NCBI RefSeq assembly: GCF_963675585.1
Contig: NZ_OY776411.1
Location: 687,001-751,000 of the forward strand
Origin: an uncultured Draconibacterium sp.
GTDB lineage: Bacteria > Bacteroidota > Bacteroidia > Bacteroidales > Prolixibacteraceae
Direction: 5' to 3'
Length of the DNA stretch: 64,000 nt
Shown: piece after piece, positions 24,884 to 33,303 of the stretch
How the letters are laid out: each line of letters opens with the position of its first letter
Numbering within the stretch: the stretch's first letter is position 1
Made by a program: the position numbers and the translations under genes
The notes under the pieces: generated by a model
The model's database searches: none
What the model saw: the letters and a program-made list of their open reading frames with translations, nothing else
What the model was told of the DNA's origin: nothing

Positions 24884-25939
24884 ATGAAATTATTAAAATT
24901 CAGTCTTATAGTAGTATTTGCAGCAGTACTTTTCTCCTGCAACCAGAAACCCGCACCAAGTGAAAATGCAAATGTTGCGTACTACCGCCATCTTCAATTT
25001 ACCGAAACACCCTGGGATATTGAAAAAGGAACACATGCCTTAACAGCTGATGAAGCAAAAACTGTAAACAATTACAAATTTACATACAACGACAAACAAC
25101 AACTCGAGTCGGTTGAATACAATCGGAATGGAGTTTTGTTGGGTTACTCGTCGATGAGAGGAGCAGCAAAAATTACTTACACTTACGAAGGCAACAAACA
25201 GATTAAGCACTTTTTTGATGAAAAAGGCGAGCCAACAAAAAACGGTGGTGCCACTGTTTTTGAATACACATTAAATGATGTCGGAATGCGAACCGGATTG
25301 CGCTTTCTGGATGAAAATGGCACAGCCATTGAAAACAGAAATAACATTCATAATTATGTATGGAAAAAACTGGAAGACGGAATGATCCAGGAACTTCGAT
25401 ACAATTTGGCAAACGAAGAAGTGGTAATGAATCCGTTCTGCCCTTTTTACGAACTTCGGTTTTCGTATGACGACAACGGATACATGGTACGAATGGCCAA
25501 TTATGAATCGGATACACTGTACGACTGTACCGAAGAAAATTGCGGTGATATTGGCGTTTCGTATTTCTTATTTAAAAATACAAAAGACGGCGATGTTCTG
25601 AACTTTTCGGTTCACAATACCGGTGGACAACTTTCGAACTTATTTGGAGGCTGGGCAAAACGTGTAAATGTGGTGGATGAAAACGGATATGTTCTTGAAA
25701 CCACTCAATACGATCAGGATGACGAACCACTTGGAGGGAAAAGAATTCCGGTAAGCACAAACGTGTACGATGAGCACGGCGCAATTGTAAAACAAATCAA
25801 CATGGATATTGATAAAAATGTGGCCAATAATCCGGACAACGGAGTTGCAGTTGTTGAATATCAATATGACGATGAAGGACGCCGTACAGGAAGTGTTGAG
25901 TACGACAAAGATGGTGTAAAAGTTGAGAAACAAGGTTAA
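24884..25939 (+). CDS. Lipoprotein with YD/MORN-like repeats
   Basis: 351 residues from MKLLKFSLIVV; the frame stays open 25 codons upstream, but those residues are not signal-like. The lipobox is LFSC, with Cys19. The body consists of beta-hairpin units of the form 'Y.Y......V.Y...G...G', for example FTYNDKQQLESVEYNRNG, YTYEGNKQIKHFFDEKG and YDDEGRRTGSVEYDKDG. These are akin to YD or MORN-type repeats. No enzyme motif is seen; a surface-exposed scaffold is plausible. It lies 21 bases upstream of the second tandem-rhodanese lipoprotein, so it may be in the same transcript. Confidence 0.78.
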   Translation: MKLLKFSLIVVFAAVLFSCNQKPAPSENANVAYYRHLQFTETPWDIEKGTHALTADEAKTVNNYKFTYNDKQQLESVEYNRNGVLLGYSSMRGAAKITYTYEGNKQIKHFFDEKGEPTKNGGATVFEYTLNDVGMRTGLRFLDENGTAIENRNNIHNYVWKKLEDGMIQELRYNLANEEVVMNPFCPFYELRFSYDDNGYMVRMANYESDTLYDCTEENCGDIGVSYFLFKNTKDGDVLNFSVHNTGGQLSNLFGGWAKRVNVVDENGYVLETTQYDQDDEPLGGKRIPVSTNVYDEHGAIVKQINMDIDKNVANNPDNGVAVVEYQYDDEGRRTGSVEYDKDGVKVEKQG

Positions 25940-25960
25940 ACAATTCAGTCTGACTTTATC

Positions 25961-27010
25961 ATGAATAACTTAAAATTAGTAAGCCGGTTTTTTACGCTTT
26001 CAGTTTTTGCACTTCTTTTATCCTGTTCGGGTGGGCAAAAGAAAAGCAGTGCACCACAGGAAAGTACAACGCCTGTAGCAAAAGCTGAACCGGTTGAAAT
26101 AAATGCCGAAGCAAAAGCATTGATGGCCTACCTCAACGAAATGGGAGATTATGTAAACAGCCATGATTTTCCTTCGCTAATAAAGGCGGCTTCAGTATTC
26201 GAAGAACTGGATAAAAACAACCTGGTTATCGATTTAAGAAAGCCTGAATCGTATAAAAACGGACACATCAAGGGAGCTCAGAATGTTGAATTTAGTCAAC
26301 TCCCCGATTATTTTATAAATAAAATTAAACCCTTTGAATACGAGCGGATTATTTTGGTTTGTTACTCCGGTCAAACTTCAAGTTATTCGGCTTCGTTGTT
26401 ACGACTAATGGGTTACGGCAACGTGTATGCAATGCGTTGGGGAATGAGTGCCTGGAACGAAGAACTGGCAAACGATGCCTGGTTCGCTTCAGTTGCATCG
26501 AACTTTGAAGATAAATTAGAACCGGGATCAAATGACAAACCGGAGCCTGTTGATTTCCCGAAAATGAATGCCGGAACAAACAACGGAGAAGAACTATTGA
26601 CCAAACGATTTAATGCTTTGTTTGAGGCCGGATTTCCGGAGGCAATTGTAAAAGCTGAAACCGTTTTTGAACAACCCGACAATTATTTCATAATCAATTA
26701 CGATCGTCGGGATAAATACGAAGCGGGGCATATTAAAGGAGCAGTACGATATAAACCAAAAGGAACACTTGGAATTGAGAGCGAAATGCAAACCATTCCG
26801 AACGACAAACCCATAGTTGTATATTGCGGCACCGGTCATAATTCGAGTTTTGTAACCGCATATTTACGCCTTTTTGGCTACGATGCAAAAACGCTGATTT
26901 ATGGCAATAACGCCTTTATGTACAATAAAATGATTCAGGATAAAAGTACGATGTCGTGGTTGCCTTTTACGTCAGAAGAAATTGGCAATTATCCTCTGGT
27001 AAAAGACTGA
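25961..27010 (+). CDS. Tandem-rhodanese lipoprotein, second copy
   Basis: 349 residues with lipobox LLSC (Cys22) and a short Ser/Pro/Ala linker. Domain one (about 70-165) has IDLRKPESYKNGHIKGAQNV and the active loop VCYSGQTSS. Domain two (about 210-320) has the loop YCGTGHNSS. Both catalytic Cys are present. Gene order, length and the WGMSAW/WGMSGW motif after domain one show it is a paralogue of 15582-16568. It converges with a minus-strand operon of Cys-less rhodanese-like proteins and YeeE-type transporters, which begins 23 bases away. Confidence 0.92.
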   Translation: MNNLKLVSRFFTLSVFALLLSCSGGQKKSSAPQESTTPVAKAEPVEINAEAKALMAYLNEMGDYVNSHDFPSLIKAASVFEELDKNNLVIDLRKPESYKNGHIKGAQNVEFSQLPDYFINKIKPFEYERIILVCYSGQTSSYSASLLRLMGYGNVYAMRWGMSAWNEELANDAWFASVASNFEDKLEPGSNDKPEPVDFPKMNAGTNNGEELLTKRFNALFEAGFPEAIVKAETVFEQPDNYFIINYDRRDKYEAGHIKGAVRYKPKGTLGIESEMQTIPNDKPIVVYCGTGHNSSFVTAYLRLFGYDAKTLIYGNNAFMYNKMIQDKSTMSWLPFTSEEIGNYPLVKD

Positions 27011-27033
27011 ATTTCTATACAGTAAAACAGTAC

Positions 27034-27492
27034 TTATTCCAGCCCGGTTTTTGTATCAGGCTGGAATTTGTATTTTAATACGTCGCCATTTTCTTCTGTT
27101 TGCAACAGAAATACATTCTCAAATCCCATTTGGGAAAGTATCACCCAGGCTTTTGTTGCGTCTGAATTATCTTCAGAATACAGTACTATTTTGGATTTTG
27201 ATTCCTTAAAAAGTTTTTGATTCTCTGCATCCAAAATGTGTTTGAATGCGATCGGCACACTATTTTCAAAGCTTTCAGGATCTGCTGCATCGGTGCTTAA
27301 ATTCACAAACAAAAAATCGCCCGTATTTTTAAGCTCTGCACGTGTAATAAGATTTTGGCCAGCTGTGCTCTGTTTTATTGCCTGTTCTGCCTCTTGTTTA
27401 AACAAATCTTTATCCAGCAAGCGAACTACAAGCAAAACCAATACAACTGATAAAAACAGAATTATTAAACCTAAACTTTTTAGTTGTTTCAT
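27034..27492 (-). CDS. Membrane-anchored rhodanese-like protein without catalytic Cys
   Basis: 152 residues from MKQLKSLG; the longer frame would overlap the upstream gene. One N-terminal membrane segment (about 4-24). The following domain has the rhodanese fold pattern: a strand-helix ending in PIAFKHILD, then IVLYSEDNSDATKAWVILSQMGFENVFLL. In the loop after the central strand the catalytic Cys is replaced by Ser (LYSEDNS). It may bind or scaffold rather than transfer sulfur. Last gene of a four-gene operon after two YeeE halves and another Cys-less rhodanese-like protein. Confidence 0.8.
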   Translation of the reverse strand: MKQLKSLGLIILFLSVVLVLLVVRLLDKDLFKQEAEQAIKQSTAGQNLITRAELKNTGDFLFVNLSTDAADPESFENSVPIAFKHILDAENQKLFKESKSKIVLYSEDNSDATKAWVILSQMGFENVFLLQTEENGDVLKYKFQPDTKTGLE

Positions 27493-27506
27493 TTTTCCAA
27501 TCTTTG

Positions 27507-28118
27507 TTATTCGCAACCACCATCCAACTGTGCCTCTTTTAATCTGCGGGCTTCAACAAATTGTGTTTTTAAACTATCGGGCAAACTATTTATTTGTGTA
27601 AATGTTTTGCGCGCCTTATACCTGTTTTCGAACAACACATTTTCGCGCGGTGTAATTCGCTCGCCCGAAAAATTACTCAGCATTACAGTTCTAAACCACT
27701 CGTTTAATCCACCTTTCATCACAAAACTATTTTCGTAGCCCATTCCTTGTGCAATTGTCAAAGCCAGCTCAGCCATCTGATCGGAGTTTGCATAATAAAT
27801 TGTTCGAATCCCGGGCTGGTTTAAATACCCTTCCCAATCGGGATTTAATAAATCAGAATAAGGAATATTAATTGCTCCGGGAATATTGCAATTTTTAAAT
27901 TCTTCTTCGCTTCTTACATCAATCAACTGAACAGTACTGTCTTCGTTATTTACAAAACGAGCCACCTGATCAACCGTAAAAGAATAGTCACCGGCGCTGA
28001 GCTTTGCCACAAGTTCGCTTGGTTTTACCTGAAAGGTGTGAGACGGACTATAGGGCAAAAAGGCAAGTAACAATCCAATTCCAAGTAATAAAACCGATAT
28101 TTTTATTCGTGCATTCAT
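27507..28118 (-). CDS. Exported rhodanese-like protein without catalytic Cys
   Basis: 203 residues with an N-terminal membrane segment (about 5-22). The rhodanese domain (about 45-150) has the substrate-side motif LIDVRSEEEFKNCNIPGAINIP, but the active loop is YYANSDQMAEL, with Ala/Asn in place of Cys. A C-terminal tail ends in GGCE. The gene lies 9 bases after the second YeeE-type gene and 14 bases before the next rhodanese-like gene. It probably serves as a binding partner for the transporter halves, in the way rhodanese and TusA-like proteins accompany YeeE (inference). Confidence 0.85.
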   Translation of the reverse strand: MNARIKISVLLLGIGLLLAFLPYSPSHTFQVKPSELVAKLSAGDYSFTVDQVARFVNNEDSTVQLIDVRSEEEFKNCNIPGAINIPYSDLLNPDWEGYLNQPGIRTIYYANSDQMAELALTIAQGMGYENSFVMKGGLNEWFRTVMLSNFSGERITPRENVLFENRYKARKTFTQINSLPDSLKTQFVEARRLKEAQLDGGCE

Positions 28119-28127
28119 ACAATCAAA

Positions 28128-28730
28128 TTAAAGTTCGGAACGAATATCCGGGCGATCAAATTTTTTCTCTGCCAATTCCGCCAGCCAAAATAAACCCACC
28201 GCCACAACAATTAACAGCAGGGTAAATGCACCCGATGAAATACCCATCCACTCATCAATTTTTAGTGGTCCTTTGTAACTTCCCATTGCCAGCGGCTGAA
28301 TAAACGGATACGTTTCGGCAAAAAGATAAGCTCCGAACAATCCTCCAAGCAGAAAAATCATAGCATCAATTTTACCAATTGCCAAAGCACTGATCCCGGT
28401 TCCAGGACAAAAGCCTCCCATAATAAAACCGGCACCCATAATTGTTCCGCCAATTAAAGTTGCACCCAAATAATAGTGATTTACAAACACCATATTCAAA
28501 TTTAGCAAGCCCAAAAAGCTGAGCACTTGAGAACCTAACAAAGCTACTATTGCCGCCGTAAAAAATACTTTTAACACGGTAGTATCGTAGCCATAAAACA
28601 TGCCTGCCAGCTTTCTGCTCGACGAAAATCCGGCTTGCTCCAGTGCAAAACCAAAACCTGTTCCTATTATAAAAGCAATGAGCAAATCGAGCCATTGCGG
28701 TAGTTCGGAAAATATTGATATGGGTCCCAT
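28128..28730 (-). CDS. YeeE/YedE-type sulfur transporter, half protein (second)
   Basis: 200 residues, six hydrophobic segments. It carries the family Cys motif in GGFCPGTGISALAIGKIDA. YeeE/YedE (DUF691, PF04143) proteins take up thiosulfate across the inner membrane via conserved cysteines. Full-length members hold two such halves; here the halves are separate genes 33 bases apart, as in many Bacteroidota. It should pair with the product of 28764-29276. Confidence 0.9.
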   Translation of the reverse strand: MGPISIFSELPQWLDLLIAFIIGTGFGFALEQAGFSSSRKLAGMFYGYDTTVLKVFFTAAIVALLGSQVLSFLGLLNLNMVFVNHYYLGATLIGGTIMGAGFIMGGFCPGTGISALAIGKIDAMIFLLGGLFGAYLFAETYPFIQPLAMGSYKGPLKIDEWMGISSGAFTLLLIVVAVGLFWLAELAEKKFDRPDIRSEL

Positions 28731-28763
28731 AATTGTCTAAAATCTTTTAATTTATACATTCAT

Positions 28764-29276
28764 TTAAATCCATAGTTTTCTGAAAAACCAGGCAAAAAGA
28801 TAGGCTGAACCAAAAATGGCGATCATGGTTACAAATCCGGCAACCGACAAAACAGCCATTCCTGACAGAGCAGCCCCACTTGTACATCCACGCGCAAGTT
28901 GCGCTCCGTACACAAAAAACACTCCACCTAAAAACGCAAAAAGCAGTCGTTTTTTAGTCGATATTTTTGGCGATCTTTCAACTTTAAACTTTAAGCGTCC
29001 CGAAATGGCTCCTGAAATAAATCCACCCAAAACCATTCCCAACACTTCAAATGCCAGCCAGCTTTTTAATGGGCGTTCACCATTTTCGAAATACTTACTG
29101 TAATAGGGCGATTGCTGCACGTGTTCCATGTTTATAGCGCCAACCGCTGCAACAACTGTGTATTTTAAACCTCCACTGGCACCTAATCCTCTACCCGAAA
29201 AAAACATGGCAGATAACAATACCAGTCCTAAAAGAACACCCGCAACATAGGGATTCATGTAACTTTTTTTCTTCAT
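28764..29276 (-). CDS. YeeE/YedE-type sulfur transporter, half protein (first)
   Basis: 170 residues, four to five hydrophobic segments, with the family motif ARGCTSGAALSGMAVLS carrying the conserved Cys. It is the first gene of the four-gene operon (two YeeE halves, then two Cys-less rhodanese-like genes). A heteromeric thiosulfate or sulfur importer is the likely product. No -7 element with good spacing was recognised in the 163 bases upstream. Confidence 0.9.
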   Translation of the reverse strand: MKKKSYMNPYVAGVLLGLVLLSAMFFSGRGLGASGGLKYTVVAAVGAINMEHVQQSPYYSKYFENGERPLKSWLAFEVLGMVLGGFISGAISGRLKFKVERSPKISTKKRLLFAFLGGVFFVYGAQLARGCTSGAALSGMAVLSVAGFVTMIAIFGSAYLFAWFFRKLWI

Positions 29277-29439
29277 AATTGAAGTTTTGGTAATAAACTA
29301 TAAATCGGCTAATTACATAGACAATTCAAGGGGGTGTATTGTTTTCGTTCGATGAAGTGAATAAATGCACAAATAACACAGGGAATTTACTGCTTGTAAC
29401 CGAGCTGGGGTAAGTAAAGAATTCCGCGAAGAATAAAAA

Positions 29440-30057
29440 CTATCTCAAGTTCCCTAAATTATAATACAAAGCCAGCGATATTACATTGTTAAACAATCCG
29501 TTATGAAAATAGTAATTGGTTTCGGATTTGTCGCTGCAGGGAATAACCGACAGAGCAAAACGTAAATCAACCGAAGCCCGCTCTAAAAAATCGAATTGAA
29601 ATCCTACAAAAGGCTGCAAATCAAACCGGTTAAAATCCTGCCTGTCCTGTTCCGGAATTTCTCCGTCACTGTTTGTTTCTTTCGAATGAATTAAAATTCC
29701 GGGAGCAATTCCTCCAATAATCATGCTGTTGTCGTTTGTTCTGAATCCCATAAAAAGCGGCAAATCGATATAACCCAGTCGCATACCGTATTTGTCAACG
29801 TCGGGTTGTTTTGGATCGAATTTTCTACGCGAACCTTTTTGCGAGTACTTGATTTCCATTCCGGCCAAAATTGCAGGGGCAACATCGGTTTGCACAAACA
29901 GTCCGGCCAAAATACCTGCCTGATGGTATCCTTTAAACGTATCTCCTTCCACCTGGCTGGCATTAAAACCTGCAATTAATCCAGCATCAAAACGCTGGGC
30001 AACAATTACATTCACAAAAAATACAAATATCCCGGCAATCAACAGTTTTCGTATCAT
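29440..30057 (-). CDS. PorT-like outer-membrane beta-barrel protein
   Basis: 205 residues with a signal peptide (ending IVAQR at about residue 21) and an eight-strand barrel pattern: FDAGLIAGFNASQVEGD, GILAGLFVQ, YIDLPLFMGF, LQPFVGFQFDFL. This is the OMP_b-brl_2/PorT type. Role unknown; PorT itself belongs to the type IX secretion system, but most homologues have no assigned job. Its start follows the sirtuin stop by one base, so the two genes form an operon. Confidence 0.85.
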   Translation of the reverse strand: MIRKLLIAGIFVFFVNVIVAQRFDAGLIAGFNASQVEGDTFKGYHQAGILAGLFVQTDVAPAILAGMEIKYSQKGSRRKFDPKQPDVDKYGMRLGYIDLPLFMGFRTNDNSMIIGGIAPGILIHSKETNSDGEIPEQDRQDFNRFDLQPFVGFQFDFLERASVDLRFALSVIPCSDKSETNYYFHNGLFNNVISLALYYNLGNLR

Positions 30058-30058
30058 T

Positions 30059-30745
30059 CTATTTCAGTTTTTCAAGTTTCTCTTTCACCAGTTCCATTCC
30101 TTTCCCGGCCTTTTCTTCAATGTACGTTACATTTTGCTGAAACACTTCAGGTCGGTTTGGATCAATAACAAATATCGGTGTTCCTGATTTAACGTAATTT
30201 ACCAAACCGGCAGCCGGATAAACTGCAAGCGATGTTCCAATAACAAGTAAAATATCGGCCTGCTCTACAATTTTTAAGGCTTTTGGCATTTCGGTTACTC
30301 CTTCGCCAAACCAAACAATATGTGGGCGAAGCTGACTTCCTTTCTCACAGATATCGCCCATATCCAATGCCCAGTGTTCCAGTTCGTAAACCAAAAACGA
30401 GTCAACCGTACTTCTGGCTTTCATTAATTCGCCATGCAAATGCAGTACTTTCGAACTACCGGCACGTTCATGCAGGTTATCTACATTTTGAGTTACAATG
30501 TGCACATCAAACCATTTTTCCAGTTCGGCAATGCTTAAATGACCGGCATTTGGCTCCACTTCATAAAGCTGTTTGCGTCGTTGGTTGTAAAACCGCAGTA
30601 CCAATTGCGGATCTCTTTCCCATGCTTCGGGAGTGGCCACTTCGGTTACATCGTAACTTTCCCACAAACCGCCCATGTCTCTGAAAGTTTTTAAACCACT
30701 TTCCTGACTCATTCCAGCTCCCGAGAGTATTACTAATTTTTTCAT
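30059..30745 (-). CDS. cobB: Sir2-family NAD-dependent protein deacylase
   Basis: 228 residues from MKKLVILSGAGMSQESGL; an upstream Met three codons earlier is possible. The NAD motifs are GAGMSQESGLKTFRD, TQNVDNLHERAG and the catalytic His in HLHGE. The four zinc cysteines usual for sirtuins are missing: the zinc segment reads KARSTVDSFLVYELEHWALDMGDICEKG, with a single Cys. Several CobB-type deacylases of Bacteroidota are like this. It removes acyl groups from protein lysines using NAD. The PorT-like gene follows at once. Confidence 0.9.
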   Translation of the reverse strand: MKKLVILSGAGMSQESGLKTFRDMGGLWESYDVTEVATPEAWERDPQLVLRFYNQRRKQLYEVEPNAGHLSIAELEKWFDVHIVTQNVDNLHERAGSSKVLHLHGELMKARSTVDSFLVYELEHWALDMGDICEKGSQLRPHIVWFGEGVTEMPKALKIVEQADILLVIGTSLAVYPAAGLVNYVKSGTPIFVIDPNRPEVFQQNVTYIEEKAGKGMELVKEKLEKLK

Positions 30746-30845
30746 GTAAACCAAAGTTTGCTTAAAAATACAACATAAAAATGATTTGATTTAAAAAAAC
30801 AGAAATACCTCATAGATGTAATTGTTTTCTGATATTTTTGTAGTG

Positions 30846-32801
30846 ATGATTGACCATGCTACAATAGATAGGATTATAGATGCGGCGGAGATTTCAGACG
30901 TGGTTTCCGATTTTGTAACGCTTCGGAAACGAGGCGTTAACATGCTTGGGCTTTGCCCTTTTCACAACGAAAAAACACCTTCGTTTACCGTATCTCCGGC
31001 CAAGGGGATTTTTAAATGCTTTGGCTGTGGGAAAGGGGGTAACTCCGTGAATTTCATCATGGAACACGAAAATCTAACCTATCCTGAAGCATTAAAATGG
31101 CTGGCCAAAAAATACAACATTGAGGTTCGCGAAGAAGAAGAAACGGAAGAACAGAAGCAACTAAAGGATGCCCGTGAAAGTTTGATGATCGTTTCCGGAT
31201 TTGCTCAAAAATATTTTACGCGTTATTTGTGGGAAGAAAATGAAGGCCGAACCATCGGTTTAAGTTATTTCCGTGAACGTAATTTCCGCGACGACATTCT
31301 GAAAAAATTCGAAGTTGGTTTTGCTCCTGACGGAAAAACACCGTTTACCGATGCCGCACAAAAACAAGGTTATAAAATCGAATTTCTGGAGAAAACAGGA
31401 CTAACAATCAAACGCGACGACTGGATGCGCGACCGTTTTGCAGGGCGGGTAATGTTTCCCATACATAACCTTGCCGGGCGGGTAACTGCTTTTGGCGGCC
31501 GAACTTTAACCAACGACAAAAAAATAGCCAAATACCTGAATTCGCCTGAATCGGAGATTTACCATAAAAGCAAAGTACTTTATGGAATATACCAGGCAAA
31601 AAGGGAGATGACACGTACCGATAAATGTTACCTGGTTGAAGGCTACACCGATGTTTTATCGATGCATCAGGCGGGTATCCAAAATGTTGTAGCATCGTCG
31701 GGAACCGCTTTAACTCCCGATCAAATTAGATTAATACGACGATTTACACCTAATATTACCATTATTTACGATGGAGATGCTGCCGGAATAAAAGCCTCGT
31801 TACGGGGAATTGATTTGGTGTTGGAAGAGGGTATGAATGTAAAAGTTTTGTTACTCCCCGACGGCGAAGACCCTGATTCCTTTGCAAAAAAAATGGGTTC
31901 GAGCGGTTATCTGGAATACATCCAAAAAAACGAAACCGATTTTATTCAGTTCAAAACGCGTCTTCTTTTAAAAAGTACCGAAAATGATCCGGTGGCAAAA
32001 GCCCGCCTCATTACCGATGTAATTGGCTCGGTAGCTGTAATTCCGGATACTATTACACGGTCGGTTTATATTAAAGAATGTAGTCGTTTACTGGGAGTAG
32101 ATGAACAGGTTTTATATACCGAAGTACGTCGGCAGAAATACAAACAAAGCGAAGATTTTCAGAAAAAAGAACTTCGTGAAAAATCGCAGCAAGCCGTTCA
32201 GCAACAAAAACAAACGCCGGTAGTTCCTGTCGAAAAATCAGCCCGATTATTCATTGAGGAACGTGAGTTTTTGAGGTTTCTTTTAAAACATTGCACGGCA
32301 AAGGTATTTGAAGTGGAAGACGAGAAAACCAACGAAGTGTATTTAATTTCGGTTGGCGAATACATGATTGACGAACTGGAGTCTGATGAGTTGGTGTCGG
32401 AAAACAAAGTATTTCAAAAAATATTTTACGAGGTAAGGGACAACCTCGATAATACGAATTTTGATCCCTGGAAACATTTTATTTATCATCCGGAAAGTCA
32501 GATCAGCAAATTCGCAACAGATTTATTATCGGAGAAACATACCGAGAGTAAACGCTGGACAAAAGCCGGTGCATTTACCGAAAGCGAAGAGGATATTTTG
32601 GATTTGCTGGTTCCACGAATTGTGAACGAGTACAAACTCCGGAAAATTAAAATGATGATGATGACCATTGAAAAGGCCATCGACAAAGCAGCTGCCGAAA
32701 ATAATTTCGACAAAGTGATTGAAGAACAATCCATGTACATGAATCTGAAACGTCTTGAAAAAGATTTGGCAGAATATTTAGGCAACCGAACAATTAATTA
32801 A
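30846..32801 (+). CDS. dnaG: DNA primase
   Basis: 651 residues from MIDHATIDRIIDAAEI, the standard start in this phylum. The frame opens eight codons earlier, but those lack homology. An N-terminal CHC2 zinc finger (CPFH...CFGC, near 38-62) is followed by the catalytic core with the Toprim motifs LVEGYTDVLSMHQ and YDGDAAGIKAS (about 255-345), and a C-terminal DnaB-binding helical domain after a basic linker. It makes RNA primers at the replication fork. A TATTTTTG sequence at 30833-30840 resembles a -7 element but is too close to this start to be sure. Followed 10 bases later by a flavoprotein gene. Confidence 0.97.
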   Translation: MIDHATIDRIIDAAEISDVVSDFVTLRKRGVNMLGLCPFHNEKTPSFTVSPAKGIFKCFGCGKGGNSVNFIMEHENLTYPEALKWLAKKYNIEVREEEETEEQKQLKDARESLMIVSGFAQKYFTRYLWEENEGRTIGLSYFRERNFRDDILKKFEVGFAPDGKTPFTDAAQKQGYKIEFLEKTGLTIKRDDWMRDRFAGRVMFPIHNLAGRVTAFGGRTLTNDKKIAKYLNSPESEIYHKSKVLYGIYQAKREMTRTDKCYLVEGYTDVLSMHQAGIQNVVASSGTALTPDQIRLIRRFTPNITIIYDGDAAGIKASLRGIDLVLEEGMNVKVLLLPDGEDPDSFAKKMGSSGYLEYIQKNETDFIQFKTRLLLKSTENDPVAKARLITDVIGSVAVIPDTITRSVYIKECSRLLGVDEQVLYTEVRRQKYKQSEDFQKKELREKSQQAVQQQKQTPVVPVEKSARLFIEEREFLRFLLKHCTAKVFEVEDEKTNEVYLISVGEYMIDELESDELVSENKVFQKIFYEVRDNLDNTNFDPWKHFIYHPESQISKFATDLLSEKHTESKRWTKAGAFTESEEDILDLLVPRIVNEYKLRKIKMMMMTIEKAIDKAAAENNFDKVIEEQSMYMNLKRLEKDLAEYLGNRTIN

Positions 32802-32811
32802 TTTTTGATTT

Positions 32812-33294
32812 ATGCGAACCATTTTTATTGAAGACCGAAACGAAATTGAAAAAATTATAACGGCATGTAAAACCTGTTACCTGGCCATGGCAGACAATAA
32901 CATTCCTTATGTGTTGCCCATGAATTTTGCCCTGGACGGTGATTCAATTATTCTGCATTCTGCGCAGGAAGGTCGCATGTGGGAAACCATTCAGAAAAAT
33001 CAGAAAGTGTGCATAAACTGGACTTTGGGTGAAGATTTGGCCTGGCAGGATGTACAGGTAGGTTGCAGTTATCGTGTAAAATCAAAATCGGTAAATGTGG
33101 AAGGAACCGTTGAATTTATTGAAGATTTTGATGAAAAATACCGCTGTCTGACTTTAATAATGCAACAATACAGCAAGCGCGAATTCAAATTTGGAACACC
33201 TGCTGTTAAAAATGTTGGGATTTTTAAAGTATCAATTGATACAATTACAGCTAAACATTTTGGGACCAAGGCGGTTACTCCTTGGAACAGCTAA
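32812..33294 (+). CDS. Pyridoxamine 5'-phosphate oxidase-type FMN protein
   Basis: 160 residues with a split-barrel FMN-binding fold. Family marks are CYLAMADNNIPYVLPMNFALDGDSIILHSA and a later strand with VNVEGTVEFIED. Members of this group are usually FMN-binding stress proteins, heme or F420 enzymes, or 5-nitroimidazole resistance proteins (NimA-type); the His needed for NimA is not obvious, so no function is claimed. It is placed between dnaG and an epimerase-type gene with gaps of 10 and 9 bases. Confidence 0.85.
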   Translation: MRTIFIEDRNEIEKIITACKTCYLAMADNNIPYVLPMNFALDGDSIILHSAQEGRMWETIQKNQKVCINWTLGEDLAWQDVQVGCSYRVKSKSVNVEGTVEFIEDFDEKYRCLTLIMQQYSKREFKFGTPAVKNVGIFKVSIDTITAKHFGTKAVTPWNS

Positions 33295-33303
33295 TAAAAC
33301 AAT

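Noticed and set aside
30833-30840. TATTTTTG resembling a -7 element before dnaG
   Set aside because: Only five bases before the chosen start and without a -33 TTG; it would require a leaderless transcript, so it is not listed.
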